Source: Geobacillus sp. 46C-IIa (GTDB lineage: Bacteria; Bacillota; Bacilli; Bacillales; Anoxybacillaceae). Taken from it: a stretch of DNA of 64,000 nucleotides. The position numbers and the translations under genes are program-made. The notes below the pieces were generated by a model, which ran no database searches, was not told the origin of the DNA, and was given only the letters and a program-made list of their open reading frames with translations. Positions 1-7,736 of this stretch are shown here, one piece after another (the stretch's first letter is position 1; each line of letters starts with the position of its first letter). The DNA is taken from NCBI RefSeq assembly GCF_014679505.1, contig NZ_CP061474.1:1766001-1830000 (forward strand). The letters are read 5' to 3'.

Positions 1-1
1 C

Positions 2-172
2 ACGAAAGAAAAAGGAACCGGACTTGGCGCCATGGTCGCAGTGAAAATCATCGAACAAATGGGTGGGACGTGGAAGATCGAAAGCGCCGTCCAAAAAGGA
101 ACGACGATGACGATTACCTTGCCGGCGCGCCGGGTGCGGCCGCCATCGACGCAACAGAGCGCCGCCGGCTGA
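2..172 (+). CDS. Sensor histidine kinase, C-terminal fragment (cut by window edge)
   Basis: Only the last 56 codons lie in the window. They show the end of an HATPase_c domain: the G2-type ATP-lid motif GTGLGAMVAVKII, then a GGT turn and a beta-hairpin ending GTTMTITLPAR. The GTGLG motif identifies the GHKL ATP-binding fold of two-component sensor kinases. Nothing can be said of its sensor region or partner. A strong terminator follows 10 bp after the stop, so it is the last gene of its transcript. It is less typical than the other kinase in this window, since GLGAMVAVK replaces the commoner GLGLSLSKK. Confidence 0.85.
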   Translation, partial: TKEKGTGLGAMVAVKIIEQMGGTWKIESAVQKGTTMTITLPARRVRPPSTQQSAAG

Positions 173-180
173 ACGAAAAA

Positions 181-210
181 CGGATGTCCGAAACCGGACA
201 TCCGTTTTTT
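181..210 (+). terminator. Rho-independent terminator of the histidine kinase
   Basis: A 10-bp perfect stem, CGGATGTCCG paired with CGGACATCCG around a 4-nt loop, is followed by six T residues. It sits just after the kinase stop codon and before the convergent gene at 228-434. Confidence 0.92.
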
Positions 211-227
211 CATGGCCGCTAACGCGG

Positions 228-434
228 TTATTTTACTTCTTCAAAATAATCTTTGTAAAACCCACCGACTTTTCCGCTGTTGTCGACTACAAAATAAAAC
301 TCATCCGTTTCATTTTTCACTTCATACACGTTTCCCGGCGTCAACACATTGTTAACGATGTATTTTTCCGCGTTCGTATGGACGCATTTCACTTTCTTGA
401 TCGTCGGCCGGGTCGCCCATGTGTAATGGATCAT
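228..434 (-). CDS. Small conserved protein, DUF6501-like
   Basis: A 68-residue protein with no signal peptide or membrane segment. It begins MIHYTWATRPTIKKVKC and contains a beta-rich stretch with TPGNVYEVKNET and FYFVVDNSGKVGGFY, which I recall from the DUF6501 family of Bacillaceae. The start is supported by GAAGGAGATG upstream of the ATG. No function is known. It converges on the upstream histidine kinase and stands alone. The family call rests on memory of the motif pattern, not on a search. Confidence 0.7.
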   Translation of the reverse strand: MIHYTWATRPTIKKVKCVHTNAEKYIVNNVLTPGNVYEVKNETDEFYFVVDNSGKVGGFYKDYFEEVK

Positions 435-535
435 GGCGTCATCTCCTTCTCTTTATATTTTCCCCTTCTTTATTGTAGCGGCCCGGACAACGAGCTGCAA
501 CGTTCAATTTGCCGCCATGGCCGGCGTCTCAATCA

Positions 536-564
536 TTGGCGGCGGCGGACAACCGTGCTATAGT
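536..564 (+). promoter_or_regulatory. Predicted SigA promoter of the SDR gene
   Basis: TTGGCG (536-541) and TATAGT (559-564) are separated by exactly 17 bp, placing the start of transcription near 571, about 50 nt ahead of the SDR start codon. Confidence 0.6.
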
Positions 565-623
565 GAAACTATGCGGACACCCGCCAACAAGCCGGGTCAT
601 CAATTTCGAAAGGGGAGACTCTT

Positions 624-1397
624 ATGTTTTTGCCTTCATTCCGTTTGGACGGAAAAACGGCGCTTGTGACCGGAGCGGGGCGCGGCATCGGCCGGGCGAT
701 CGCCATCGGATTTGCCGAAGCCGGAGCGGACGTAGCGCTCATCGCCCGCACCAAAGCGGATTTGGAAGAAACGGCAAGCCACATTGAATCGCTCGGACGG
801 AAAGCGTACATATGGCCGATCGATGTCACCGACCGGGAAGCGGTGCACGAGGCGGTCACCGGCGTCAAGCAACAGGCTGGATCCCTTGAGATCATCGTCA
901 ACAACGCCGGAATGAACATCCGCACCCCAGCTTTGGATGTGACAGACAACGAATGGGAAACGATCATAAACACCAACTTGAAGTCAGCGTTTCTCGTCTC
1001 GCAAGAAGCAGGACGCGTGATGAAAGAACAAGGGCGGGGCGGCAAAATCATCAACATTGCCTCGGTCGCCGGTCATGTCGCCTTGCGCACCGGCGTTGTA
1101 TACGCGGCGACCAAAGCGGCGCTCATCCAAATGACGAAAGTGCTGGCGTTTGAGTGGGGGCGCTACGGCATTCTCGTCAACGCCATCGGCCCGTGGTATT
1201 TCCGAACGCCGCTTACCAAAACGCTGCTTGAAGACGAAGCGTATGTGAACGACATTTTAGCCGTCACCCCGCTCAGACGCATTGGCGAGCTGCCTGAACT
1301 CGTCGGCCCGGCCGTGTTCCTTGCCTCTGATGCGGCCAGCTACATTACCGGCCAAACGCTGTTTGTTGACGGCGGCATGACGATCCATGGCTTTTGA
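624..1397 (+). CDS. SDR family NAD(P)-dependent oxidoreductase
   Basis: A classical short-chain dehydrogenase of 257 residues. It has the cofactor motif TGAGRGIG at residues 16-23, NNAG at 93-96, catalytic Ser near 147, and the YxxxK pair Tyr160/Lys164. The C-terminus has SYITGQTLFVDGG, typical of the gluconate 5-dehydrogenase / 3-oxoacyl-ACP reductase-like branch. The substrate cannot be read from sequence. FGAG-type acidic residues are absent after the second beta strand (ALIARTKADLEE), so NADP is plausible. AAAGGGGAGACTCTT precedes the ATG. It may be transcribed with the small gene at 1464, 66 bp downstream, with the hairpin at 1723 as common end. Confidence 0.9.
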   Translation: MFLPSFRLDGKTALVTGAGRGIGRAIAIGFAEAGADVALIARTKADLEETASHIESLGRKAYIWPIDVTDREAVHEAVTGVKQQAGSLEIIVNNAGMNIRTPALDVTDNEWETIINTNLKSAFLVSQEAGRVMKEQGRGGKIINIASVAGHVALRTGVVYAATKAALIQMTKVLAFEWGRYGILVNAIGPWYFRTPLTKTLLEDEAYVNDILAVTPLRRIGELPELVGPAVFLASDAASYITGQTLFVDGGMTIHGF

Positions 1398-1463
1398 TAA
1401 AGCGCGGCCAAATCGTACACCCTATAAATGCCCCCAGACTATATCGACAAGGAGGCCGCAAAC

Positions 1464-1640
1464 ATGAGCGACCAAGAAAGCAAACGGCAATTTCAAGACG
1501 ACTTGGACCAATACCGGATGGACAACGTCATCCATGCCCCGAAACACTACGTGTACCAAGTCGGTTACGAAGCGTCAAGCGGCAACCCGACCGGTGACCA
1601 TCGGGAAGCGAAAAAAACGCGCGAATGGCCGCACAGCTGA
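1464..1640 (+). CDS. Small hypothetical protein, 58 aa
   Basis: The frame begins MSDQESKRQFQDDLDQYR and is polar and highly charged, with no membrane segment. The start at 1464 is chosen because AAGGAGG lies 7 bp upstream; an in-frame ATG at 1428 lacks a site. I do not recognise the family. It follows the SDR gene in the same direction. Its stop codon is separated by one base from repeat element A (1642-1759), whose hairpin would end the transcript. Confidence 0.65.
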   Translation: MSDQESKRQFQDDLDQYRMDNVIHAPKHYVYQVGYEASSGNPTGDHREAKKTREWPHS

Positions 1641-1641
1641 A

Positions 1642-1759
1642 GGGGCTGGCCCCAAAAGACCGTTGGCCGGGGCGCAAGATAACAGCTTCCTTAGCGGAGT
1701 GAATACGCATGATGCGGCGATCAGGAGGGGGGCTCACTGCCTTTGTGAGCCCCCCTCCT
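1642..1759 (+). repeat. Dispersed 3'-UTR element, copy A
   Basis: One of four related ~120-nt elements in this window. It opens with GGGGCTGGCCCCAAAAG one base after a stop codon, has an AAGATA tract and an AATACGCATGAT tract in the middle, and ends with a hairpin. This copy's hairpin is the most diverged: it has exchanged the GGGTGTCC/GGGACACC stem of the others for GGGGGGCTCAC/GTGAGCCCCCC. See copies at 30573, 37059 and 56328. Confidence 0.55.
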
Positions 1760-1764
1760 TTTGC
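1723..1764 (+). terminator. Rho-independent terminator
   Basis: A perfect 15-bp stem (1723-1737 with 1745-1759), 7-nt loop, then TTTT. It ends the SDR / 58-aa gene transcript and forms the 3' part of repeat copy A. Confidence 0.9.
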
Positions 1765-1845
1765 TGTTGGCATGGAAAGTCGGCAACGATGGTTCAAGCC
1801 AAAAGCGAAACGCAAGCCATGGCGGCCGACTGAGGACGCCTCTGG

Positions 1846-2040
1846 CTACGGCTCGTCCCGCACCGCCTCAAATTCGATGATGCGCCCGCACGGCTCAACC
1901 GTCGTTTCGCCGTTTGTTTCCACTTCGCGGAAAATCGGCTGCTCAACGCGGCGGATAGGGCGGTATCCTTCTTGTTTCATCCGCTCTAAACAGGCGGCAA
2001 TCGTTTCACCTTCGGCTACAGTAAACCGTTTTTTCTTCAT
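1846..2040 (-). CDS. yebG: NETI-motif protein, YebG family
   Basis: A 64-residue protein starting MKKKRFTVAEGETIAACLERM and continuing QEGYRPIRRVEQPIFREV, the signature of the YebG family (the NETI motif appears here as GETI). The reading frame is open further upstream to 2163, but that extension crosses the yflJ terminator and stop, and the family begins at MKKK, so 2040 is preferred. The upstream AAAGGA is rather far from the ATG. In B. subtilis yebG lies just ahead of the pur operon; here its neighbours differ. Function unknown. Confidence 0.8.
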   Translation of the reverse strand: MKKKRFTVAEGETIAACLERMKQEGYRPIRRVEQPIFREVETNGETTVEPCGRIIEFEAVRDEP

Positions 2041-2111
2041 TCCGTTCGGCGCTCGTTCCTTTCCCGGCCAAACGATCGGTGCGCCTCCCTCCTTTCCATT
2101 ATTATTTTGCC

Positions 2112-2143
2112 CGAAAAAAGAAGCCGGATCCTTTTTGTCCGGC
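2112..2143 (-). terminator. Rho-independent terminator of yflJ
   Basis: On the minus strand AGCCGGA pairs with TCCGGCT around a 9-nt loop, followed by TTCTTTTTT. It begins immediately at the yflJ stop codon. Confidence 0.85.
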
Positions 2144-2293
2144 TCAGCGCGTTTTTTGCACATATTTTCGGTACAGCCCGTACAGCTCAGTCGCCTTGTA
2201 CGTTTCGATTTTTTTCCGCCCGACCGGATGACGGGCGATGCCTGCCTTTTTCAACTCGGCGACAAGCCATCCTTTCGATCCGAAATGCGCCAC
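2144..2293 (-). CDS. yflJ: YflJ family protein (DUF2639), GTG start
   Basis: A 49-codon gene starting with GTG at 2293, preceded by AGGGGGGGA at 6-7 bp. The product begins MAHFGSKGWLVAELKKAGI and continues with RHPVGRKKIETYK, which matches my memory of the small YflJ/DUF2639 family. It is basic and lacks membrane segments. Its role is unknown. Because it starts with GTG and is short, automatic calls may miss it. A terminator directly follows, so it is probably monocistronic. Confidence 0.75.
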   Translation of the reverse strand: MAHFGSKGWLVAELKKAGIARHPVGRKKIETYKATELYGLYRKYVQKTR

Positions 2294-2374
2294 GGGCGCT
2301 CCCCCCCTTTTTTCGTGCGGCTTGTCTTTATGTATATGCGCCTAAACAGGGGTTGAGAACGCCTTTGGCAACGG

Positions 2375-4432
2375 CTATTCATGCTTGCCGCCATGCCTTT
2401 TTCCGTGCTTTTTTTCTTTTTTCTCTTTTTTGTTTTTTCCTTTTTCATGACCGGGCGGATGCGGTTTTTCCTTCTTTTCCTTCACCTTTGACGGCGCGGG
2501 TTCAGACGCTCTTTGCCCGCGCTTTTTGCGCCCCCGTTCCTCTTGTTTCACGAGCGGCAGCGAAAAACGAACAGCCGGCTGGCCGGCCAGCGCCTTCTCC
2601 ATGATGCGGCGGAAAATGACCGCCGCCGTTTCCCCGCTCGTCGTCGTCAAATAATGCTTGCGATCCGGACGGTCATAACCGAGCCAAAGCGCGCCGACGA
2701 GCTGCGGCGTATAGCCGACCATCCATTGGTCTTTCACTCCGTCGATGCCGGGAACCGTCATTTCCGTCGATCCGGTTTTGCCGGCAAGCTCCCGTCCAGG
2801 GATGGCGGCGCGCTTCCCGGTTCCTTCACGGATGACGCCTTGGAGCAACAACGTCATTTGCTGTGCCACTTTTTCGGACGTGACGATCGTTCGCTGCGGC
2901 TTCCATTCCGCCACCTTGCGGCCATAGGCGTCGACGATTTTCGTAATAAGATGGCCGTCCGGGCGGACGCCATCGCTGGCAAATACAGCGTACGCCTCAG
3001 CCATCTCGAGCGGCGAGACGCCGCGGGACATGCCGCCGAGCGCAATGCCGAGCTGGCGGTCCTCTTTTTCCAAAGGCAAGCCGAACCGGTGCAGCGCATC
3101 CATCCCTTTGTCGAGGCCGATTTCGTTTAACAGCCAGACGGCCGGCACGTTGAGCGAATGGATGACCGCTTCATACATCGTCACCGTGCCGCGGTACGTG
3201 TGATCGTAGTTTTGCGGACGATAGCCGCCGAAATCAAGCGGCTCGTCTTTAAGCGGCGAAAATGGCCCGTACCCTTGTTCGAGCGCCGGCGTATACACGG
3301 CGAGCGGCTTAAGCGCTGACCCCGGTTGGCGCCTAAGCTCAGTGGCGCGGTTAAAGCCGCGGAACACATGGCGGCCGCGGCCGCCGACAAGCGCCTTCAC
3401 CCCGCCTGTTTTCGGATCGAGCAGCACCGCGCCGCTTTGGACAGGCACATCATCCGGGCTTGACGGAAACAGTGAATCGTCCGCATACACAGCTTCAAGC
3501 GCCTGCTGCATGTCCGGGTCAAGCTCTGTGTAAATGCGCAGTCCGCCGGAAAGGACATCGCTTTGCGTCAGCCCGTAGCGCGTCATCGCTTCGCGGATCA
3601 GCTCATCGACATAATATGGATACTTCCCGGCATACGGGTCACGCTTTGGCTCCTGCCTGATGGCAATATGTTCGTTTTTCGCGGCGATCCACTCCTGATC
3701 GTCGATATAGCCTTGCTCTTTCATCAGCGACAGCACCACGTTGCGCCGTGCGATGGCCTTGTCGTAATGACGGAGCGGCGATAAGGCGGAGGGCGCTTTT
3801 ACGAGACCGGCCAACATCGCCGATTCGCTTAGCGTCAGTTCGGAAACGTCTTTGCCGAAATACGTTTTCGCGGCGCTGGCCACTCCCCAAGCCCCAGCGC
3901 CAAAATAAATGCGGTTGATGTACATTTCTAAAATTTCTTTTTTGCTGTACGTGCGCTCCATTTTTTGCGCGATTAGCCATTCGTTCCATTTGCGCGCTAA
4001 TGTTTTTTCATTCGTCAAAAAGACGTTTTTCGCCAGCTGCTGGGTGATCGTACTGCCGCCTTCGACCCACGCCCCGGCGCGGATATTGCGCCATACAGCA
4101 CGCAAAATTCCCCAGTAGTCGACGCCGTTATGCTCGTAAAAGCGCTGGTCTTCCGTCGCGACAATGGCCTGAAGAAAGTGATTCGGCACGCGCTCAATCG
4201 GCACTTCTTCGGTGTTCGCCGCCGCGAGTTTGCTTGCCACGCGGCCATGTTCGTCATAAATGACCGTCGCTGCCGGCAGCGGCTTCTCGAGTGCGGCAAT
4301 GTTTTGCCGGTCAATCGCCCACTCGAGCGCGGCAACGGCGGCTGCCAAAACGAAGGCAATCGCAAACAATATCCGCAGCCAGCGCTGTCTTCGCCTTGTT
4401 TGTCTTACTTGCTGCCTGCTCTGCACCTCCAT
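2375..4432 (-). CDS. Class A penicillin-binding protein (PbpF/PbpG type)
   Basis: Bifunctional peptidoglycan glycosyltransferase/transpeptidase, 685 residues. One membrane anchor lies at about 20-38. The glycosyltransferase domain (about 55-230) shows ATEDQRFYEHNGVD with catalytic Glu94 and GGSTITQQLAKN near 125-136. The transpeptidase domain has SxxK at 372-375 (GSALKP), SLN at 426-428 and KTGS at 552-555, so all catalytic residues are present. The last 50 residues are a Lys-rich tail of KEKKEK and GKNKKEKK type, probably disordered and cell-wall or membrane contacting. Size and layout fit the PBP2c/PBP2d group (pbpF/pbpG) involved in spore cell wall synthesis; which one is not resolved. Confidence 0.92.
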   Translation of the reverse strand: MEVQSRQQVRQTRRRQRWLRILFAIAFVLAAAVAALEWAIDRQNIAALEKPLPAATVIYDEHGRVASKLAAANTEEVPIERVPNHFLQAIVATEDQRFYEHNGVDYWGILRAVWRNIRAGAWVEGGSTITQQLAKNVFLTNEKTLARKWNEWLIAQKMERTYSKKEILEMYINRIYFGAGAWGVASAAKTYFGKDVSELTLSESAMLAGLVKAPSALSPLRHYDKAIARRNVVLSLMKEQGYIDDQEWIAAKNEHIAIRQEPKRDPYAGKYPYYVDELIREAMTRYGLTQSDVLSGGLRIYTELDPDMQQALEAVYADDSLFPSSPDDVPVQSGAVLLDPKTGGVKALVGGRGRHVFRGFNRATELRRQPGSALKPLAVYTPALEQGYGPFSPLKDEPLDFGGYRPQNYDHTYRGTVTMYEAVIHSLNVPAVWLLNEIGLDKGMDALHRFGLPLEKEDRQLGIALGGMSRGVSPLEMAEAYAVFASDGVRPDGHLITKIVDAYGRKVAEWKPQRTIVTSEKVAQQMTLLLQGVIREGTGKRAAIPGRELAGKTGSTEMTVPGIDGVKDQWMVGYTPQLVGALWLGYDRPDRKHYLTTTSGETAAVIFRRIMEKALAGQPAVRFSLPLVKQEERGRKKRGQRASEPAPSKVKEKKEKPHPPGHEKGKNKKEKKEKKHGKRHGGKHE

Positions 4433-4513
4433 GATTTGATCCCCCCTGAACGTCCGCTACGGTTATACAGTTCGCAAACGGCTGTTTGTTTTCGTCTATC
4501 GTCCTGTCGGCCG

Positions 4514-4546
4514 CCAAAAAAAGAAGCGGCCGATCCAAGCCGCTTC
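4514..4546 (-). terminator. Terminator of the MarR-HlyD-EmrB operon
   Basis: On the minus strand GAAGCGGC pairs with GCCGCTTC (8 bp) and is followed by seven T residues, 12 bp after the emrB-like stop codon. Confidence 0.9.
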
Positions 4547-4557
4547 CATTCCTCCGC

Positions 4558-6216
4558 TTATGCTGATGGCGATTTATGTTTTTTTCCTTTTAAGAAGAAC
4601 GCCATCATGAGCGCCAACACCGTCAAACCGGTGGCGACGAAAAAGGCGTCGTTGATCCCCTCGACTGTGGCGCGCTGCTGTACGAGCCCATATAGCAGCT
4701 GGACGACCGCTTCATGGCTCGGGATCGTCTGTTTTAGCTGGCTGACCACATCCATCAAGAACGGATTGTTTTCCGTCATTTCATTGCGATAATGTTCCAC
4801 ATGAAATTTCGTCCGGTTCGACATGACGGTCACTAAAAAGGCCGTGCCGAGCGAAGCCGCCACTTGGCGGAGCGTGTTCGCCATCGCCGTACCGTGGCTG
4901 TACAGATGGCGCGGCAAGGCGTTTAACCCTTCCGTCATAATCGGCATCCCGAGCATCGACATGCCAAACATGCGGAAAATGTAAAGCCAAATTAAATGGC
5001 TGTATGGCGTATCCATCGTCAGTTTGCTAAATTCCCACGTTGTCACGATGGTGATGATCAAGCCGACGATAGCAAGCGCCCGCGCGCCGATGCGGTCAAA
5101 CACCCAACCAGAAATTGGCGACATGACCGCCATCACAATCGCCCCCGGCAGCATGAGCAAACCGGCATCGAGCGGCGTAAAGCCGCGTAAATTTTGTAAA
5201 TAGACCGGAAGCAAGACCATTGCGGCAAACATCGCCATATTGATGACCGAACCGATCACCGTTGACAACGTAAACACTGGATAACGAAACACGCGGAAAT
5301 TTAACACCGGATGCTCCGAACAGAGCGAGCGCCATGTAAACAAGACAAGAAACAAAGCGCCGACAACGAGCGAGACGGCGACTTCCGCCTGCCCCCATCC
5401 TTTGCTTCCAGCTTCGCTGAACCCATACAAGACGCCGCCAAACCCGATCGTCGAATAAATCGCCCCTTGCATATCGAGAACGGCATTCCCTTTGCGCGGC
5501 GTTTTTTTCAGCCAAAGAGAAGCGAGGACGAGGTCAACTATGGCGATCGGCAACACAACATAAAACAAAAGGCGCCAAGTATAATGTTCAATGAGCCAGC
5601 CGGAAAGCGTCGGCCCGATGGCTGGCGCGAACATCATGGCAATCCCGACGGTCCCCATTGCCACCCCGCGGCGCTCCGGCGGAAATATGGACAGCATAAT
5701 CACCATCATGAGCTGCATAATAATGCCGGCTCCGACCGCCTGCGTCAACCGTCCTGCGAGCATGACGGCAAACGTTGGAGCGATCGAGCAGACAAACGCG
5801 CCGATGGAAAAAAACGACATGCCCGAGACAAACAACGTTTTCGTCGGAAACTTGGCGATTAAAAACGGACTGATCGGAATAAGCACCCCGTTGACAAGCA
5901 TGTAACCAGTAACGAGCCACTGGATCGTTGCTGTTTCGACATTGAAATCTTGCATCATATGCGGCAAGGCGACGTTGATCAACGTTTGATTTAAAATGGC
6001 GACAAACGCCCCCAGCATGACCGTTGCCACGACTTTGCCGCGGCTGCCGATGTCGCCCAACCCGCCTTGGCCTTGACCGGACGGGGCGGCGGCTGCCCCC
6101 GCTCCGCCTGCTGTTTCAACCGCGGCCGAAGCCGGTTTGCGCCGTCGCAGCGCGATATTGACGACTGCCAAGACGAAAACGGCAAATACAATATAGCCAG
6201 TAAAAAATGCAGACAT
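4558..6216 (-). CDS. DHA2-family MFS drug exporter, EmrB type
   Basis: A 552-residue, 14-segment major facilitator. One membrane helix at the N-terminus precedes a 40-residue Gly/Ala-rich linker and then the canonical MFS core beginning VVATVMLGAFVAILNQTLINVALPHMM. The DHA2 marker DFNVETATIQWLVTGYMLV and the motif-C region AVGAGIIMQL follow. It would export hydrophobic toxicants by proton antiport. It is the last gene of a three-gene operon with MarR and HlyD-type genes, 10 bp behind the latter. The extra N-terminal helix and linker are unusual compared with standard EmrB proteins, which start directly at the core; the ribosome binding site AGGTGATCGGCG supports this longer start. Confidence 0.92.
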   Translation of the reverse strand: MSAFFTGYIVFAVFVLAVVNIALRRRKPASAAVETAGGAGAAAAPSGQGQGGLGDIGSRGKVVATVMLGAFVAILNQTLINVALPHMMQDFNVETATIQWLVTGYMLVNGVLIPISPFLIAKFPTKTLFVSGMSFFSIGAFVCSIAPTFAVMLAGRLTQAVGAGIIMQLMMVIMLSIFPPERRGVAMGTVGIAMMFAPAIGPTLSGWLIEHYTWRLLFYVVLPIAIVDLVLASLWLKKTPRKGNAVLDMQGAIYSTIGFGGVLYGFSEAGSKGWGQAEVAVSLVVGALFLVLFTWRSLCSEHPVLNFRVFRYPVFTLSTVIGSVINMAMFAAMVLLPVYLQNLRGFTPLDAGLLMLPGAIVMAVMSPISGWVFDRIGARALAIVGLIITIVTTWEFSKLTMDTPYSHLIWLYIFRMFGMSMLGMPIMTEGLNALPRHLYSHGTAMANTLRQVAASLGTAFLVTVMSNRTKFHVEHYRNEMTENNPFLMDVVSQLKQTIPSHEAVVQLLYGLVQQRATVEGINDAFFVATGLTVLALMMAFFLKGKKHKSPSA

Positions 6217-6226
6217 CGCCGATCAC

Positions 6227-6865
6227 CTACTTATGAATGCGGACAGTGACGTTCATGCCCGGCACGAGTCCGGCTCCGCTGTAGTTGTCGATGGAAATCG
6301 TCACCGGAATGACTTGAGTCACTTTTGTATAGTTGCCCGTTGCGTTTGAACTCGGCAACAAGCTGAACGTATTCGCCGTCGCATAGCCAAGCTTTTCCAC
6401 TTTCCCGCCGAATTGGCGGTCCGGATAGGCGTCGACATAAATATCGACATCTTGACCGACTTTGACATCCTCGATATCTGTCTCTTCGATGTTCGCCGTC
6501 ACCCACAAATCGTTTAAATCAAACCCCCGGGCAAGCGGCATCCCAGCGGCGACAAACGACCCCTCTACCGCGCTTTGCTGCACAACCGTCATCCGGTGCG
6601 GCACAGTGATCTCCACGGTATTTTTGCCGTCCGACACTTCCCCGATTTTCTCTCCAGCCGCGAACGTTTTTCCGATGTTTCCAGACCAAGACGTCAATTT
6701 CCCTGACAGCGGAGCAGCCACCGGGATGACTTGGCCGTCAATGCGGGCGTTGTCCGTTTTCACATAGTTTGTTGCCTCATTGACATAGTAATAGGCGGCA
6801 AATCCCCCGCCGACAAGCAAAATGAGCACGATCATGTTCAGTGCAAGCCATCGTTTCACGTTCAC
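6227..6865 (-). CDS. HlyD/EmrA-family efflux adaptor
   Basis: A 212-residue membrane-fusion-type protein. One N-terminal helix (about 8-28) anchors it, followed by TDNARIDGQVIPVAAPLSGKL, the biotinyl-lipoyl-like half-motif of EmrA/HlyD proteins, and a beta-barrel stretch FDLNDLWVTANIEETDIEDVKVGQ. The long coiled-coil hairpin of Gram-negative EmrA is absent, as is usual in Gram-positive versions. It is encoded 3 bp after the MarR gene and 10 bp before the DHA2 exporter, so the two membrane proteins should act together. Confidence 0.92.
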   Translation of the reverse strand: MNVKRWLALNMIVLILLVGGGFAAYYYVNEATNYVKTDNARIDGQVIPVAAPLSGKLTSWSGNIGKTFAAGEKIGEVSDGKNTVEITVPHRMTVVQQSAVEGSFVAAGMPLARGFDLNDLWVTANIEETDIEDVKVGQDVDIYVDAYPDRQFGGKVEKLGYATANTFSLLPSSNATGNYTKVTQVIPVTISIDNYSGAGLVPGMNVTVRIHK

Positions 6866-6868
6866 CGT

Positions 6869-7309
6869 TTATTCCTCCCCGAGTAAAATGGTTTTTACTT
6901 TTTCTTGCAGCCGCAAAAACTGTTCAATTTCCTCTGGCGGGACGAGCTCCTGAATGCGTTGAAGCCTCTGGCGCAGCACCGATTGTTCGCCAAACGCAGC
7001 AAACACCGTCTCTTTCCCTTTTTCCGTCAAACTTAAAATCACAGCGCGCCGGTCTCGTTTAGATGGTTCGCGGATGACGAGCCCGGCGCCAACGAGCCGG
7101 TCGACCGTGCCGCTTACATTGCTGTTGCTTAAGTTCAGCTTTTCCGCCAAATCGTTTAGACGGATATGCTCTTTTTTCAGCAACGTATACAGCACCATCA
7201 GCTGCACTTCCGTAATCCCGACGCGGGCCGCATCCTCGCGGATCAGGCGGTAGAGCGCCTTTTGCGCCCGAAAAATGGCGTACATAATGTCTCGACTGAT
7301 TCCTTCCAT
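6869..7309 (-). CDS. MarR-family transcriptional regulator
   Basis: A 146-residue winged-helix protein. The recognition region is HIRLNDLAEKLNLSNSNVSGTVDRLV, and the wing is REPSKRDRRAVILSLTEKG, both standard for MarR. The first gene of an operon with the adaptor and exporter, it most likely represses all three and is relieved by a small-molecule ligand. AAGGAGGGAGGATCA precedes the ATG. A candidate operator is marked just upstream at 7339-7360. Confidence 0.92.
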   Translation of the reverse strand: MEGISRDIMYAIFRAQKALYRLIREDAARVGITEVQLMVLYTLLKKEHIRLNDLAEKLNLSNSNVSGTVDRLVGAGLVIREPSKRDRRAVILSLTEKGKETVFAAFGEQSVLRQRLQRIQELVPPEEIEQFLRLQEKVKTILLGEE

Positions 7310-7338
7310 TGATCCTCCCTCCTTTACTCATCAACCCG

Positions 7339-7360
7339 AATAATTTCAATGCGAATTATT
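7339..7360 (-). promoter_or_regulatory. Putative MarR operator
   Basis: AATAATT (7339-7345) and AATTATT (7354-7360) form an inverted repeat with an 8-bp spacer, 30 bp upstream of the marR start codon. Position and AT-rich dyad suit an autoregulated MarR promoter. No direct evidence of binding. Confidence 0.5.
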
Positions 7361-7440
7361 TTCACACGAAATATGATTATAGCATGGAAATAAGGAAAAT
7401 CAACTATATTGTTTCCTTCGCCTACAAGATGCCGTATAAA

Positions 7441-7467
7441 CAAAAAAGACGCCCGTTGGGACGTCTT
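7441..7467 (-). terminator. Terminator of the 6S-like RNA
   Basis: On the minus strand AAGACG pairs with CGTCTT (10-nt loop), followed by TTTTTTG. There is no ORF upstream that would need it; it closes the structured RNA gene. Confidence 0.85.
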
Positions 7468-7679
7468 CGCCGATTATGTAAGGGATCCGCGCCGCGGTTG
7501 CCGTCGGCTGAATGCAGTTTCTCAACCACGCTCTACTAGGTGGGTGTTCGCAGAAACGTTCCTGCCGTCCTCACTGACGAATTGGAGGCATGGCATTCCG
7601 GTTTCGATATAGAACTCCCTTTTCATTGCCATCGGTTGAAACTTCATTCTACAACGCACAACGCAGCAGCGGATTGGTG
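7442..7679 (-). ncRNA. ssrS: 6S RNA candidate
   Basis: A non-coding transcript bounded by a strong SigA promoter and a terminator, about 200-235 nt. By hand it folds into one long rod. ATCCGC-GCTGCG at the 5' end pairs with CGCGGC-GCGGAT at the 3' end. An inner stem GAATG-AGTTTC-AACC pairs with GGTT-GAAACT-CATTC. There is then a large unpaired central bubble and a terminal arm closed by GAAAC/GTTTC, TGCC/GGCA and CCTC/GAGG. Closing stem, open central bubble and terminal arm is the diagnostic shape of 6S RNA, which mimics an open promoter and binds SigA-RNA polymerase. The 3' bubble strand GAACACCCACCT resembles the E. coli 6S strand. A covariance-model search would settle it. Confidence 0.72.
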
Positions 7680-7685
7680 ATTATT

Positions 7686-7714
7686 ATCATACACGATCCT
7701 TAGTTGTTTGGCAA
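7686..7714 (-). promoter_or_regulatory. SigA promoter of the 6S-like RNA
   Basis: On the minus strand TTGCCA (7709-7714), 17-bp spacer, TATGAT (7686-7691), with a TG just before the -10. Predicted transcription start near 7679. Confidence 0.8.
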
Positions 7715-7736
7715 GGGGGACAACCATCCATTTTTT

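Noticed and set aside
4130..4792. 220-codon open frame on the plus strand spanning two genes' ends
   Set aside because: It crosses the antisense of the PBP start and the exporter end, including a clear terminator. No ribosome site or conserved motif.
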